From assembly GCA_938743325.2 (NCBI GenBank), contig OW568862.1, positions 783,501 through 847,500 of the forward strand: a stretch of 64,000 nucleotides of DNA. Reading direction: 5' to 3'. A model generated the notes under the pieces. It was not told the DNA's origin. It saw only the letters and a program-made list of their open reading frames with translations, and did not search any database. Positions 1 through 10,621 of the stretch are shown here, in pieces (the stretch's first letter is position 1; each line of letters opens with the position of its first letter). This DNA comes from Pycnococcus provasolii (taxonomy: Eukaryota > Chlorophyta > Pseudoscourfieldiophyceae > Pseudoscourfieldiales > Pycnococcaceae). The position numbers and the translations under genes are program-made.

Positions 1-1254
1 GAGGCGCAGCAGGCGAAGATCATCAACGACCAGGCTTCGAAGCTCGCGGAGCTCGAGGGTCTCTACAAGGAGGAGCAGACGATGCGAAAGAGGTACTTCA
101 ACCAGATTGAGGACATGAAGGGCAAGATTCGCGTCTACGCACGCACGCGTCCCATTTCGGACAAGGAGACGAAAGAAGGTCAGAACATCGCGCTGAAATT
201 CCCCGACCCATTCACGTTGGAGCACCCGTGGAAGGAGGAGAAGAAGCCACGTTCGTACCAATTCGACGCAGTGTTTGACGGCACGGCGAGCCAAGATAAG
301 GTGTTCGAGGACACCAAGTACCTCGTGCAGAGCGCCATCGACGGCTACAACGTGTGCATCTTCGCGTACGGCCAAACGGGAAGTGGGAAGACGCACACGA
401 TCAACGGTTCGGCGAGCTCGCCTGGCCTGACGCCACGCGCGATTGAGGAGCTCTTCAACATCATCGAGCGCGATGGAGCCAAGTTCACGTACAAGCTGAA
501 CGTGTATATGCTCGAGCTTTACCAGGAGACCCTGCTCGACCTTCTTTATGTGCCGCCGAAGACGACCGGTCCCCAAAAGCCTGAACCTCCGAAGCTGGAG
601 ATCAAGAAGGACAAGCAGGGCTTGGTGACGGTGCTAAATGCAGAGACACGAGACGTTGCCTCCGTTCGGGAGCTTCAGGCTGTTCTCGACACGGGAATGA
701 AACAGCGGCACGTGGCGGGCACACAGATGAACCGAGAGTCGAGCCGCAGTCACCTCGTCATTGGGATCGTGATCGAGTCGACGAACCTGCAGACACAGGC
801 AGTTGGCAAGGGAAAGCTCAGCTTCGTGGACTTGGCGGGATCGGAGAGGGTGAAAAAGTCCGGAAGCTCAGGAGAACAGTTGAAGGAGGCACAGGCAATC
901 AACAAGAGCCTGAGCGCTCTAGGCGATGTCATCAGCAGCCTGGCTAGTGAGGCAGTGCACATTCCCTACCGAAATCACAAGCTGACCATGCTCATGTCCG
1001 ACTCGCTGGGTGGCAACGCTAAGACGCTCATGTTCGTGAACGTTTCGCCCTCCGACGGCAACCTCGACGAGACGCAGAACTCGCTGCTCTACGCTCAGCG
1101 CGTGCGCACCATCATCAACGACGCGTCGAAGAACCTTTCGTCGAAGGAAGTGGCGGCACTGAAGAAAAAGCTGGAGTACTGGCGCGAGAAGGCAGGCGAG
1201 ATGGGTGTTGAACTTGAGGACATTGACGATGCGAAGTTCAAGGCGTCAGGTTAG
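1..1254 (+). CDS. KCBP: Kinesin-14, KCBP type (motor and C-terminal calmodulin-binding tail), 5' truncated by the window edge
   Basis: Minus-end-directed microtubule motor regulated by Ca2+/calmodulin. The frame is open from base 1, so the visible 417 residues are only the C-terminal part; the MyTH4/FERM portion expected of KCBP would lie upstream. A coiled-coil neck (about residues 1-40) leads into the motor with GKIRVYARTRP. The P-loop GQTGSGKT is at 370-393, switch I NRESSRSH near 730 and switch II DLAGSE near 829. After the motor the tail SSKEVAALKKKLEYWREKAG matches the basic amphipathic calmodulin-binding helix that follows the motor in plant KCBP/Zwichel. It is followed by a short acidic end. 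A C-terminal motor identifies kinesin-14, and the tail separates KCBP from other kinesin-14s. No frame break is seen. Confidence 0.9.
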   Translation, partial: EAQQAKIINDQASKLAELEGLYKEEQTMRKRYFNQIEDMKGKIRVYARTRPISDKETKEGQNIALKFPDPFTLEHPWKEEKKPRSYQFDAVFDGTASQDKVFEDTKYLVQSAIDGYNVCIFAYGQTGSGKTHTINGSASSPGLTPRAIEELFNIIERDGAKFTYKLNVYMLELYQETLLDLLYVPPKTTGPQKPEPPKLEIKKDKQGLVTVLNAETRDVASVRELQAVLDTGMKQRHVAGTQMNRESSRSHLVIGIVIESTNLQTQAVGKGKLSFVDLAGSERVKKSGSSGEQLKEAQAINKSLSALGDVISSLASEAVHIPYRNHKLTMLMSDSLGGNAKTLMFVNVSPSDGNLDETQNSLLYAQRVRTIINDASKNLSSKEVAALKKKLEYWREKAGEMGVELEDIDDAKFKASG

Positions 1255-1437
1255 GCGATCTATCGCCTAATTTGTTTTTGCCACCCGTACTTTTCACTTG
1301 CACGTACACTGACATTTCTTTAAAAAAACCGTTCTATTTACATTTTATAGTTGCACATGTACATGTTGTCTCCCCCACCTACAACACTACCACGTTACCC
1401 TGGTGTGATTATCGTAGTTACAAAAGAAAAAATGTTT

Positions 1438-3312
1438 TTAATCTCCTCGCCTTTTTCGACGTTTCTTTGACCATTTCTTGGCTTCGAGTTTACCAGCGAT
1501 TCCGACGCGATCGCCAGCCATTCCTGCGCGATCGCGCTTCGTTTCATCGCGCTTTCGCTTGCTAACATGAGGTCTCGCCGGACGATTCGCCACTTCTCGG
1601 CCGCGAAGGTAGTCAGGAAAGTGAGCAAGCTCAGGGTTGACGGTGGCGTGGTTGCCGCCAAGAGGTCCCGTTCTACGCAGCAGATCACGATCACGATCCT
1701 TCAGCTTCGCACCCGCACCACTCGTCTCCGCCAACGCCTCTGCACGGAGCAGCGCAAGTCTAAGCTCGCGCTTGCGGTACTCGTAAACACGCTGTTTGGT
1801 GATGAGACGGGCAACGTCATCTGCACGATACTGCAGCGCTGCCGCTAATTTTCGAATGCGACCAGTCGCTTCGTGCTCTTGAAGGGATCGAGAACTTGGA
1901 GTCGTCGATGCCGACGCCGCAGCCGCAGCCGCAGCCGCCGTGGAAGTAGCTCCCGATGTTCCGCTTGCTCCCGCAATCCGAGAGCGCCACTCGCCATCGA
2001 GCTCACTTTCGCTCAGCAGCGAAAGCGATACGCCCATTTGAGGACGACCGGACGTGCCCCCACTGATGGGAGCATTGCCGAGGCGCCCACATCGTCCAGC
2101 ACGGTGCACGTACGTCGTCGTATCTCTGGGCATATCGTAGTGCACGACGGTGTTCACATCGCGAAAGTCGACACCTCGGCTGATCCCGTACTCCGCGTCG
2201 AAAGCGCCGCCTCCTGCGCCTGCCGCAGCTCGACCTTCGTCCTTCTCGTCGTCATCAGCTGCGACGTCGTTCGCATCAGCACCGCGCTTGGGATACTTTG
2301 CACTCGCGGTACCACCGTCGCACGCAATGAGCACGTCGAAGAGTCCGCGATTAAACTGCTCGATACAACTCATGCGATCCTGCAGAGGCATCGTGGCGTT
2401 GAGCAGAGCTACTTTCGACATGCCAAAGCACTCGAGGCTCAGACGCAGCCGTACGCACTCGTCGACGTTGCGCGCAAAGACGAGCACCTTTCTTGCGAGT
2501 AGACTATGTTTCAGCATGCTTGCGAGCACGGCAAGCCTTTCCGACCGTTTTTCGCAGACGACGTACCTGTGCGAGACGTTCGCGAGCGCCGCCTCTTCCG
2601 TCTTCTTACCGTCTTGGCCAGCGCCCTCCTCCGCCGCATTCGCTTCGACGTCGATGTGTTCTGCACCACGATAGAGAAGAGCGTGCAGTTCCTTTGCCTT
2701 CGCGCCGGGTGCTGTTGCGCTCACAAGCACGCACTGCGTTCCCTGCCTCATGGTTCTTGCAATCGCCTTGATCGAGTCGAGATGTCCGTACGAAAGAAGG
2801 AGGTCTGCCTCGTCGAGTGCGAGGAAGAGCAGTTTTGCGACAGCACTCGCGTATTCCTTGGATGCTTTGCACGCAGCCGCGACCCGCCCAGGTGTCGCGA
2901 CGACGAGTTCGCCAAGTCGTGCGATGGGAGGAGGCGGCGCGTCCGGCGCGTCGTCGGCGCGGTTGTCCGCGGCGATGGCTGACGCGCGCCACGGCGGTCC
3001 ACACGCTGAGAGTATGCGTGACGCGACAGAAAGCGTTTGTGCGACGAGTTCTCGGGTGGGACACAAGCAGAGCGCCTGGAGTGGTGTGGTTGGACTTCCC
3101 TGTGTTAGGAGAAGGTGGCATGCGGGTAGGAGGTAGACGAGCGTCTTTCCCGTTCCTGTGGGTGCACGTGCGACGACATCTGCGCCTTTTAAGAGCAGCG
3201 GAATGGCAGCAGCTTGTACCGATGTAGGTTGTACAGATGTCGCTGCTGCTCCTCCTCCAAGCACTTTTAAGGAGGCACGCGAGACACGCGGGTCCAAACC
3301 AAGCGTTTGCAT
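1438..3312 (-). CDS. DBP9: DEAD-box ATP-dependent RNA helicase, Dbp9/DDX56 type
   Basis: Nucleolar ATP-dependent RNA helicase expected to act in 60S ribosomal subunit assembly. 624 residues from the ATG at 3312; an in-frame GTG one codon upstream was not used. Motif I is APTGTGKT, followed by PTRELV, DEAD (LALDEADLLLSYG), SAT (LVSATAP) and motif VI HRAGRCGR. The N-terminus (LGLDPRVSRASL) and a C-terminal VNPELAHFPDYL, like the HVPDYL segment of DDX56/Dbp9, point to this subfamily. The tail is Lys/Arg rich, which suits a nucleolar protein. Odd points: an alanine-rich low-complexity insert between the second RecA-fold domain and the C-terminal region, and an acidic insert before the GISRGVDF motif. 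It is convergent with the KCBP gene (183 bp between stops). Confidence 0.88.
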   Translation of the reverse strand: MQTLGLDPRVSRASLKVLGGGAAATSVQPTSVQAAAIPLLLKGADVVARAPTGTGKTLVYLLPACHLLLTQGSPTTPLQALCLCPTRELVAQTLSVASRILSACGPPWRASAIAADNRADDAPDAPPPPIARLGELVVATPGRVAAACKASKEYASAVAKLLFLALDEADLLLSYGHLDSIKAIARTMRQGTQCVLVSATAPGAKAKELHALLYRGAEHIDVEANAAEEGAGQDGKKTEEAALANVSHRYVVCEKRSERLAVLASMLKHSLLARKVLVFARNVDECVRLRLSLECFGMSKVALLNATMPLQDRMSCIEQFNRGLFDVLIACDGGTASAKYPKRGADANDVAADDDEKDEGRAAAGAGGGAFDAEYGISRGVDFRDVNTVVHYDMPRDTTTYVHRAGRCGRLGNAPISGGTSGRPQMGVSLSLLSESELDGEWRSRIAGASGTSGATSTAAAAAAAASASTTPSSRSLQEHEATGRIRKLAAALQYRADDVARLITKQRVYEYRKRELRLALLRAEALAETSGAGAKLKDRDRDLLRRTGPLGGNHATVNPELAHFPDYLRGREVANRPARPHVSKRKRDETKRDRAGMAGDRVGIAGKLEAKKWSKKRRKRRGD

Positions 3313-4060
3313 CACCCAGGGTCTTCAGTCTCAATGACACAAAAGCAAAAGAGTACGGAAACAAGAGTATCCTAAAGTATGGTATCTTAAGAAGACAGAC
3401 AGCTGACTTAGATTCGTGATGAACGCTGATACAACGTCTCGCGAGCCTCGAGGCGTGATGCGCGGAGTGATATGGCGGATGAATTGGGGGAGGGGGCGGG
3501 GAGGGGATGGCGGCGGCGGTCCCTCGGGAGCGGTGGTCAGGAAGAGGTGTCAGGAAGTCACTCGGGCATTAGAATTCTAAATTCTTGTTTTTTTTTTCCC
3601 CCTAAATAAACCCCCAATTGCTAACACCGGTTCCGGCTTACTGTAGATGTTATTAGAGGGGTACGCTTCGGCGGAGATGGGTCCCCCCATTTTGCCAAAG
3701 ATCCATGGAGAAGAGTTTGGGGAGTCTGGTAGTTGGTAAAAACCAAGGCACTGTATTTTCTGAAAGCTCTCGGACATCGGAGCTCTATTCAACGTGCCAT
3801 CAAACGGGTAATGCATTTTATCCGCCTGTCCATCCACAGTAAGTAAAGTTTTACAGGCAAGTCAAACGCGGTCAGAGACGGCCCCTTAATAAAGGTAAGT
3901 CAGCCTTAAGGGCCGGGCCACCTTATTCGCACACCTTAAGTAGTTGGTAAGGGGCCGGCCATTCGCACACATTTTTCTACCCCGGGTATCTACATAAGTT
4001 ACCCGTCGTTGTTGTCGGCCAGCCTTAAGGCCTTAACGTCAGGAATCATTCCGGGCTGTA
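3313..4060. other. Divergent intergenic region between the helicase and the C2/coiled-coil gene
   Basis: No gene is supported. The stretch has a T-rich run near 3582-3600 and two copies of ATTCGCACAC near GGCC-rich palindromic words at about 3910-3970. The word TAGTTGGTAA occurs at about 3731 and 3942 and again near 11121. Several CCTTAAGG words lie near 3905 and 4023. A minus-strand open frame at 3577-3816 (79 codons from ATG) has no recognisable domain and no homolog I know. The region probably holds the promoters of both flanking genes. Confidence 0.5.
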
Positions 4061-7000
4061 ATGTCGGCCTACCGCGTTTCGCTGCTCTCTTTGGAGGAAA
4101 ATGTATCGGGTGTCGGCCATGTCGCGGCTGCAGTTGGTAGTACTAATAATCCTGCTGTTGGTTTCATCAGTCCTCGTGGTGCTGCCCCTCAGCTTTCCCA
4201 TTTCGTTTTCGCGCGTGTATGGCTTGTAGGCTCAGAAGATGAGGGGATGTTAGCAGCGGACGAATCACACGCGGACCCGACTATGCGAAACTACTCCTCA
4301 GGTGCCGCACATGTCGCAGCATCCTCAGCGCGAAGAGCAGGAGCAGCCACCTTTGCGAGGCCGCGCACAGAGACGGCGCTGTGGGACGTCGCACGAGGCA
4401 TGCCGCAGTTTCGAAACAGACACTTCGTCGCCTTCAGGGACGCAAACGCAAGGGCGCCGCCTGTCGTGCGCGTCGCACTATACGCGGCGCCGGAGCCGGA
4501 CGACGTCGCTGGCGACGGAAGGACGAGATGGCTCGGGTCCACGTCGTGGAAACTCGACGAAGCTGATGCAAAGGCTGTGCACGAAGGCGAGCGCGTCACG
4601 TCAACATGCACGCTGAGCGGTCCAGGAGTGAGCGGCGAATCCGCCACCGTGCAGCTCGTGCGCCTTGTGGGATCTGACGCCGTCTTCGCCGAGCCAGCGA
4701 CACAGCCAACACCACCACCTGCTCCAGCGCAGGATAGCGCAGACAGGCACAATATCGGCGTGCGCCTTCATGTTTGTGAAGTGCGCAACGCGCCTGACCC
4801 TGGATTCGACTCAACCGCGTCGGGCACGCGCGTTATCATGGAGGTGTCAGGCGCGACAGATGGTGCAACGTGGGCTTCTGCATCGTCGCGGCGACGATCC
4901 GCCGCTTGCGATGCGGGCTACGATGATATGCTGACGGCGGAATTGCCGCCAGGTGCGGATGTTTCGAAGGGTGTGATTCACATTGGCATCGTCGATGACG
5001 CCAACGCCGTTCTGGGAAAGGCGATGTTGCCTCTCTTTCCATTCGCGCAGTGTTCTGGACCGCGTGCTCTGACCGTTGTCTTGAACGACGAATCGAATCT
5101 AGCGATCCACGCTTCGCTGGACGTCACCGCGCCGCGAGTTACGCAGGCAAAATCCGCTCTCAGCATCGCTCTGGATCGCTGGGAGCCACGCGATGGTGCA
5201 ACGACCAACGACAGCGCTTTTACCATCATGCGCTGCGAGATGCACGCCACGGCAAGTTCCATAGCCATCGCCGACAAGGCTGTGGCACCATTCGCACGCA
5301 CGGGAGTCGGGGCAGCTCAATTGCCTCGCTCATCGGGACTGTACGTTGCGCTTGCATCCACTTCACAGGCGAGCGTATGGGGTGAAGAACACACTGGCAT
5401 TCCCATGACCTTACCACCAGCTTTCGCCGTGCCTAAAACGGAGGATACAGGTGGCAATTTACAAAGCGAGGTCGGTTCGCAGATCGTCATAGATCTCTAT
5501 TCTCTTCCGGTGACGCAAACAAGAGTGGACGACAATGTACCCGACGTGGCGCCTGGCCTTCTCCACCCTGATGCGTCGGACGAATCCAAGGGCGACGACA
5601 TTATCGCAAGAATGCTTGCGGTGGCGGCGACGACGTATACCGGTGCTAGTGCTGAGGACGGTCCTCCCGAAGGATTTGCTGCTTCACGCGTGGCGTCATT
5701 TATGGCACGTGCCACAGTTCCAGCGAGCGAACTCTCCCCACTGCTAGCGCTCACCGAGGCTAGTGAGCCCCTTTCATTCGTCGTGGAAGCGCATGACACC
5801 GACGGTGGCCCAGTTGGCAACCTACATCTAACCCTGCACGCACCAAAATCACGCGCCGCTGCTGTGCCTGCAGACACCGATGTGTCCAATGCTAGAAATG
5901 ATTCTTCTACTACGGAATATATCCAGAGCAGTGTGCTACCAAGCCACACCGGTACAGCAGCAATTGAAAAATTACTGAATGCCGAGTCGGACGAGGAAAT
6001 TGCTCGGCATCTGGCAGTCGTGGTGCCTGATGGAAATAAAGCTGTAGCCGAAGGCGCTCTGGCGATTCTTCTGGGTGACAGTATCACAAAGCAGGCAGCG
6101 GTGGAGCGCATCGGCGCTCTGCTGGACCAGACCGCAGAAGCAAACATGCTGCTCAACTGGAAGTTACGTGAGCATAAGGCAAAACTCGTGCGAATGCATG
6201 CGGAACTTAGGAATATGCATGGCGAGCTCGAGGAGGAGCGCTCGCGAGCGCGCAATCGCAAATTGCAGACCGAAGCGCGTGTTCATGCAGCATCGGCGGA
6301 ATTGCAGGCAAAGAGCAAGGAGGAACTCATCACGCTTTGCTTGCAAAGCTTTGAGCATCTCTTAATGGCTCGTGGACGTGAGAAAGAATTACAAGGCAAG
6401 ATTGCGAACCTGAAAAGACTGCAGCAATCCTATGGCGAGCTGCAAGATCGTTACGACGAACTAGCTGGTGCGCATAAGATGCAAAACGGCGTAATAGTGC
6501 GTCAGGAGCGCGAACTAAAGCGTATGCACACGCTTTCGAATGCGCTGGCAACGCAGGAGGAGGTGATTGCAAGGCTAGAAAAAGTGGCGGAGGCTGGAAA
6601 CGCAGCCCGCCGCGCGCTAACTGATGCCGAAGAGGCGCGTGACCACGCGAGGGAGGAGCTTGAACGCATGCATGATGCAGCGAAAAGTTCAGCCGAAGAG
6701 GCGGCTGAGCGTGATGCACAGCACGAGGAAGCCTTGAGTGCGGCTCGCAAGGAGGAGGAGGAGACAGAGGCACGAGTGAGTGACATGGAAAAGCAATGCG
6801 CGGACGCGCAGGCGGAGATCGAGGCTGCTAAGGAACGGCAACAAACCTCGATTGAGGAGCTTGAGACGGCGAAGGGAGAGCTCGCATCACTGCGCGAGGA
6901 GAATAAGCGGTTGCAGGACACAGTTGCTGAGCAGGATCGGCAGTTGCTCGGTCAGCAGTCAGAGGGTGATGACTCTGCCTCAGCCAAGCCTGCAACCGAG

Positions 7001-7693
7001 CCATCTGCGCCAGAGCCATCTGCGCCAGAGCCAGCCGCTTCTCAGTCTGCTGCACCGGAGCCATCCGCGCCAGAGCCCGCCGTCTCTCAGCCTACTGCAC
7101 CAGACCCATCCGTCTCTCAGCCCGCTGCACCAGAGCCATCCGCACCAGAGTTTACCGCCCCTCAGCCGGCCGCACCAGAGCCCGCCGTCTCTCAGTCTGC
7201 TGCACCAGAGCCATCCGTCTCTCAGCCCGCTGCACCAGAGCCATCCGCACCAGAGCCATCCGCATCAGAGCCCGCCGTCTCTCAGTCTGCTGCACCTGCG
7301 CCATCCGTACCAGAGCCTGCCGCCCCTCAGCCGGCCGCACCAGAGCCTGCCGCCTCTCAGCCAGCCGCATCAGAGCCCGCCGCATTTCAGCCTGCTGCAC
7401 CGGAGCCTGTCACATCAGAGCCCACCGCCCCCACCGAGCCTGCCGCTTCTCAGCCTGCTGCATCAAAACCCGCCGCATCTCAACCTGCCGCATCAGAGCT
7501 CGCCGCCCCCACTGAGTCTGCCGCCCCTCAACCTTCCGCATCAGAGCCTACTGCATCGGAGCCCGTCGCCTCTCAGCCCGTCGTATCAGAGCCCGCTGCC
7601 ACCATCGAATCCGCCGTCCCTCAGCCCGCCACCGCCACCGACCCCGCCGCCACTACCGAGCCCGCCGCCGCTGCCGAGCGGACTGATGAATAA
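4061..7693 (+). CDS. C2-domain/coiled-coil protein with Pro-Ala-Glu-Ser repeat tail, possibly CCDC33-like
   Basis: 1210 residues from the ATG at 4061. About residues 1-230 and 365-640 are beta-rich with scattered C2-like features. The segment beginning NIGVRLHVCEVRNAPDPGFD (about 230-365) reads as a C2 sandwich. A long coiled coil covers about 675-965. It includes LATQEEVIARLEKV, which resembles the repeated 'QEKVIEKLEKLL' element of the ciliary/sperm protein CCDC33; C2 domains followed by this coil is the CCDC33 order. Residues 966-1206 are a low-complexity tail built on the theme PEPSAPEPAVSQPAA. Family assignment is an inference. A flagellar or microtubule role would fit but is unproven. 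TGTAA lies 41 nt after the stop. Confidence 0.45.
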   Translation: MSAYRVSLLSLEENVSGVGHVAAAVGSTNNPAVGFISPRGAAPQLSHFVFARVWLVGSEDEGMLAADESHADPTMRNYSSGAAHVAASSARRAGAATFARPRTETALWDVARGMPQFRNRHFVAFRDANARAPPVVRVALYAAPEPDDVAGDGRTRWLGSTSWKLDEADAKAVHEGERVTSTCTLSGPGVSGESATVQLVRLVGSDAVFAEPATQPTPPPAPAQDSADRHNIGVRLHVCEVRNAPDPGFDSTASGTRVIMEVSGATDGATWASASSRRRSAACDAGYDDMLTAELPPGADVSKGVIHIGIVDDANAVLGKAMLPLFPFAQCSGPRALTVVLNDESNLAIHASLDVTAPRVTQAKSALSIALDRWEPRDGATTNDSAFTIMRCEMHATASSIAIADKAVAPFARTGVGAAQLPRSSGLYVALASTSQASVWGEEHTGIPMTLPPAFAVPKTEDTGGNLQSEVGSQIVIDLYSLPVTQTRVDDNVPDVAPGLLHPDASDESKGDDIIARMLAVAATTYTGASAEDGPPEGFAASRVASFMARATVPASELSPLLALTEASEPLSFVVEAHDTDGGPVGNLHLTLHAPKSRAAAVPADTDVSNARNDSSTTEYIQSSVLPSHTGTAAIEKLLNAESDEEIARHLAVVVPDGNKAVAEGALAILLGDSITKQAAVERIGALLDQTAEANMLLNWKLREHKAKLVRMHAELRNMHGELEEERSRARNRKLQTEARVHAASAELQAKSKEELITLCLQSFEHLLMARGREKELQGKIANLKRLQQSYGELQDRYDELAGAHKMQNGVIVRQERELKRMHTLSNALATQEEVIARLEKVAEAGNAARRALTDAEEARDHAREELERMHDAAKSSAEEAAERDAQHEEALSAARKEEEETEARVSDMEKQCADAQAEIEAAKERQQTSIEELETAKGELASLREENKRLQDTVAEQDRQLLGQQSEGDDSASAKPATEPSAPEPSAPEPAASQSAAPEPSAPEPAVSQPTAPDPSVSQPAAPEPSAPEFTAPQPAAPEPAVSQSAAPEPSVSQPAAPEPSAPEPSASEPAVSQSAAPAPSVPEPAAPQPAAPEPAASQPAASEPAAFQPAAPEPVTSEPTAPTEPAASQPAASKPAASQPAASELAAPTESAAPQPSASEPTASEPVASQPVVSEPAATIESAVPQPATATDPAATTEPAAAAERTDE
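6960..7684 (+). repeat. Degenerate tandem repeat coding for a PEPSAPEPA(V/A)SQ(P/S)AA tail
   Basis: An imprecise array of short units of about 18-30 bp, rich in CCAGAGCC and TCTCAGCC, encodes alternating Pro, Ala, Glu, Ser and Gln over about 240 residues. All three forward frames stay open for long stretches because of the repetition, which produces convincing-looking but spurious frames on both strands. Confidence 0.85.
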
Positions 7694-7775
7694 ATCTTGG
7701 ATAAAAGAAATGACAACTTCTGCATATCATAATTGTAAATTCATTCACAATAGTAATATTACTCTCTGCGATCAG

Positions 7776-10621
7776 CTATTGATTTGTATCGCTATGCTCG
7801 AGAACGGGCGCCGAACCTCCTGCCTTTCGTCCTGGGTTGGCTCCCTCCGCATCGTGATCCACCTCGATGGTGCTCTCAAACACCTTGACATCCTCCGGCG
7901 GGAAGATGGTCTTAGCGAGCACGCGCAGGCGAAGGCGCTCGACCGCCCAACCGCTAGGGCTCGATGAGTTCCGAGCAAATTTCCAGATTTGACCCATCGT
8001 TGGCGTGATGATGACCTTTTTCTGACTCGGAGAAGCAAGTTTCAAATCTTCTTTCGACGACGACATGTCCATATACATGATTTCGCGCTCCTTCTCGTTG
8101 CCAATCTTTGCGCAAAGTCTAAAGCCCACCGCAGTCTCAAGATGTGGCAAATTTGTGCTATCGGGCTCGAGAACGATCTCGAGGACGGGTTCTATGTCCT
8201 TTTTTTGGTCTGTATTGGGTTCAGGGTTAAGTGAGTCGATCGATTCTTGCATGGCACACATGCAGATTGTGAAAAAAGTATCGAACCTTTTGGCCGTCTT
8301 GCGTCTAGAGCAATGCTACCTCCTGCCGAGTGATCGATCTCAAAGTATCGAAGCATAGAGTAGTATGTATTCTCGACGTGTAGCTTCACATCGTCTCGCC
8401 TGACGAGCTTTGTATTTCCGTATATGCCCTTTGTCTTTTGTGGCGGCCAAACAAGGTGAGCGGTCCAATGAACTTTCTCCGCTGCGTGCTTCAGTTGATC
8501 ATAAAGCTTTCTTTGCTTGTCGAGGTCCATGATACCGACACGCAGCACGTTGCGCTTGACGTTCATTTCCTGGCGCGCATTTTCGGTTATTTCAGACTCG
8601 ACAGCTTGCACTTCTACGAGGCGCCTGGCCTCTTCTTTGGTGACTTTCTCGAGCATTTCCAAGGATTCCTTTGATGCACTCTTGCCTTCCCTGGCGATTT
8701 GCTTCTCCAACTCTTCCTTTCTCAGCCTCGTCTTCTTCAGCCTCTCCTGAAGACTTACGAGCTTCGTCGCCATTCTCTGCATATCACTTACCGCGCGCGC
8801 GTGGTTTTGCAAACTTTTGGACAGCTTCCCGTACACAGTGTCATCTTGAATCGCATGCACAGCCGTTTCACCTATGTTGGCAAGCAGCGCCGCTGGACCG
8901 GAGAGCCGAGGAACGTCCGGCTTCGACGGCTTGCCAATCTTTCCTCTGGCTAGGAAAGCCTTTTTCGCGGTTATGGTACCCATCATGGCATTGTCACGGC
9001 GCGTCTTCTCCAACTCCAGGCGCTTGATCATGTCTGCGACCGTCGCTATACGCAGATACAGTGCCTGTCGCTCCGAGGCGCTCAGGGGTGCGCTTGATTC
9101 GTCGAGGCGCGCGAATAAGCCAGCCTCTCCCTCACCAAGATTCTGGTCTGCATCCACCACCTCCGCCATGTCGAACTCCTCTCCAGGCTTTGGCCCGCGG
9201 GCTGCGTCCTCCTGAAGCTGCTTCAGGCGATCTAAGAGAGCACGTCTCTCGTCCTCCAGATCGGCAATCTGGCGGCCTAACCACTCGATGAGTTTCTTGG
9301 CATTTGGATCGTCCGGATTTCGCTTGAGCGCCTCATTTGCAGCCTGCAGCTCCGCGTTCAGAGCATGAAGTCGCGCTTCTTCCGTGCTGAGGGCGCCATT
9401 TGCCGACTCGAGCGCTGCATTCGTGCTGAGCGCTGACGCACGCGCGAGGGCGCTTGCGTGCACGGCGGAGCCCGCCTTATCAATTTCATCCTTCTTCTTG
9501 AGACTCTTGAGAAGCTCCAGCAATTCTGCCTCGGTTGCTTTCACATCCTTTCGCGCCATGGCCATTCGCGTGGACATTTCGTCGCCGTCGTCGAGGGTTC
9601 TCGGTGTGCCAAGCGGCGTGCTATCGAGTTTTAGCGCGCCTTCGAGCTTTCTGATGCGTTCGTCCACCTCGAGGTATTCGTCATTTTCCTCGGTGGACCG
9701 TCGTCTTGCGTCAGCCGCCTCTCTGCCACTCCTCTCTAACTCTTCTGTCAGCCTCTTGATCTCCTCTTCCAAATTTGCCGCCCCAGCTTTCTGCCGCCCA
9801 GACGTTTGCTCGAGCCTTTCCCGCTCCGCGCGCTCCTTGCGTAGGTCAGCCTCCGACTGCTTGAGGCGTCGCTCGAGTGCCGCAAGTTTTTCATCCTGCT
9901 CCATCTCCCTGTCCTTTTGCAAGCTCTTCTGGCTCATCAGAAGCTTCTCACGTTCCTCGTGGCGCCTCTTCTCCATCTCTGCAACCTGCCTCGTCTTCTC
10001 GAGTAGCAGCTTCTCAAGCTCGACGAGCTTTCTTTTCTGGTCACGCAGGCGTACGGTGAGCAGTTGTGCGTGAGCGGCGTTGAAGACGGCTGTTTCCCCC
10101 GTTTCGTTCTTTTTCTCCTTGCGACTTCTCAGTCTTAGGTTCTCCGCCTCGAGCGCCTCGATCATGCGCTCGAGCTTGTACGCGCGCGTGATGGCGTCCG
10201 CCGCATACTGTTCGAGCAGTTCGTCCCTTCGTTCCTTGCCTAGGGCGAACAAGTCGCCTGGTCCTGGCGACTTGGTTGGCGACCTGGAACTTTTCGGTCT
10301 GGTACCTCGGCTGCTGTTTGGGCTGTAGGTTGTGCGTGCGCCGTTCACACCCCGTCCTGTTATGCCTCCGTTTGCCAAGTTGAGCCCAGGCAAGGCGCTG
10401 CGAGGTCTTCTCACGCCGCTGCCTGGTCTTACAGAGCCAGGTCCGGGCAGTCCCACGTTGTACCTATTATTTGCATCTAGTGGTTCGAAGTACGCGGATG
10501 GCGGCGACTGCGGCCTCCCTTGTGATCCCAAGGGTATGGGCCTCGCAAACCCGCCCGTCCAGTTTTCCATCGCGGAGACGTTCCACCCCGAGGAACGGCT
10601 GTGGTTGCCGTGCCAGGACAT
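7776..10621 (-). CDS. Long coiled-coil protein with a conserved-looking C-terminal domain; one probable short intron
   Basis: Not assigned to a family. The ATG at 10621 opens a frame running to about 8201. The protein has a Gly/Pro/Ser-rich N-terminus (about 1-115), coiled coil (about 130-700) and a basic region ending VENTYYSMLRYFEIDHSAGG. The frame then turns into unlikely sequence, while an overlapping frame at 8261-7776 gives a well-composed domain (EPVLEIVLEPDSTNLPHLET onward). Removing 8319-8246 (GTAGCA...TGCAAG, 74 nt, with a T-rich tract before the acceptor) joins them in phase as complement(join(7776..8245,8320..10621)), 923 residues. A 41-nt intron 8286-8246 (GTTCGA donor) gives the same frame. 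A sequencing frameshift in 8246-8319 is the alternative. It ends 82 bp from the convergent C2/coiled-coil gene. Confidence 0.6.

Noticed and set aside
3577-3816. 79-codon minus-strand frame with good amino-acid composition
   Set aside because: No domain, no homolog known to me and no supporting context; left as unassigned.
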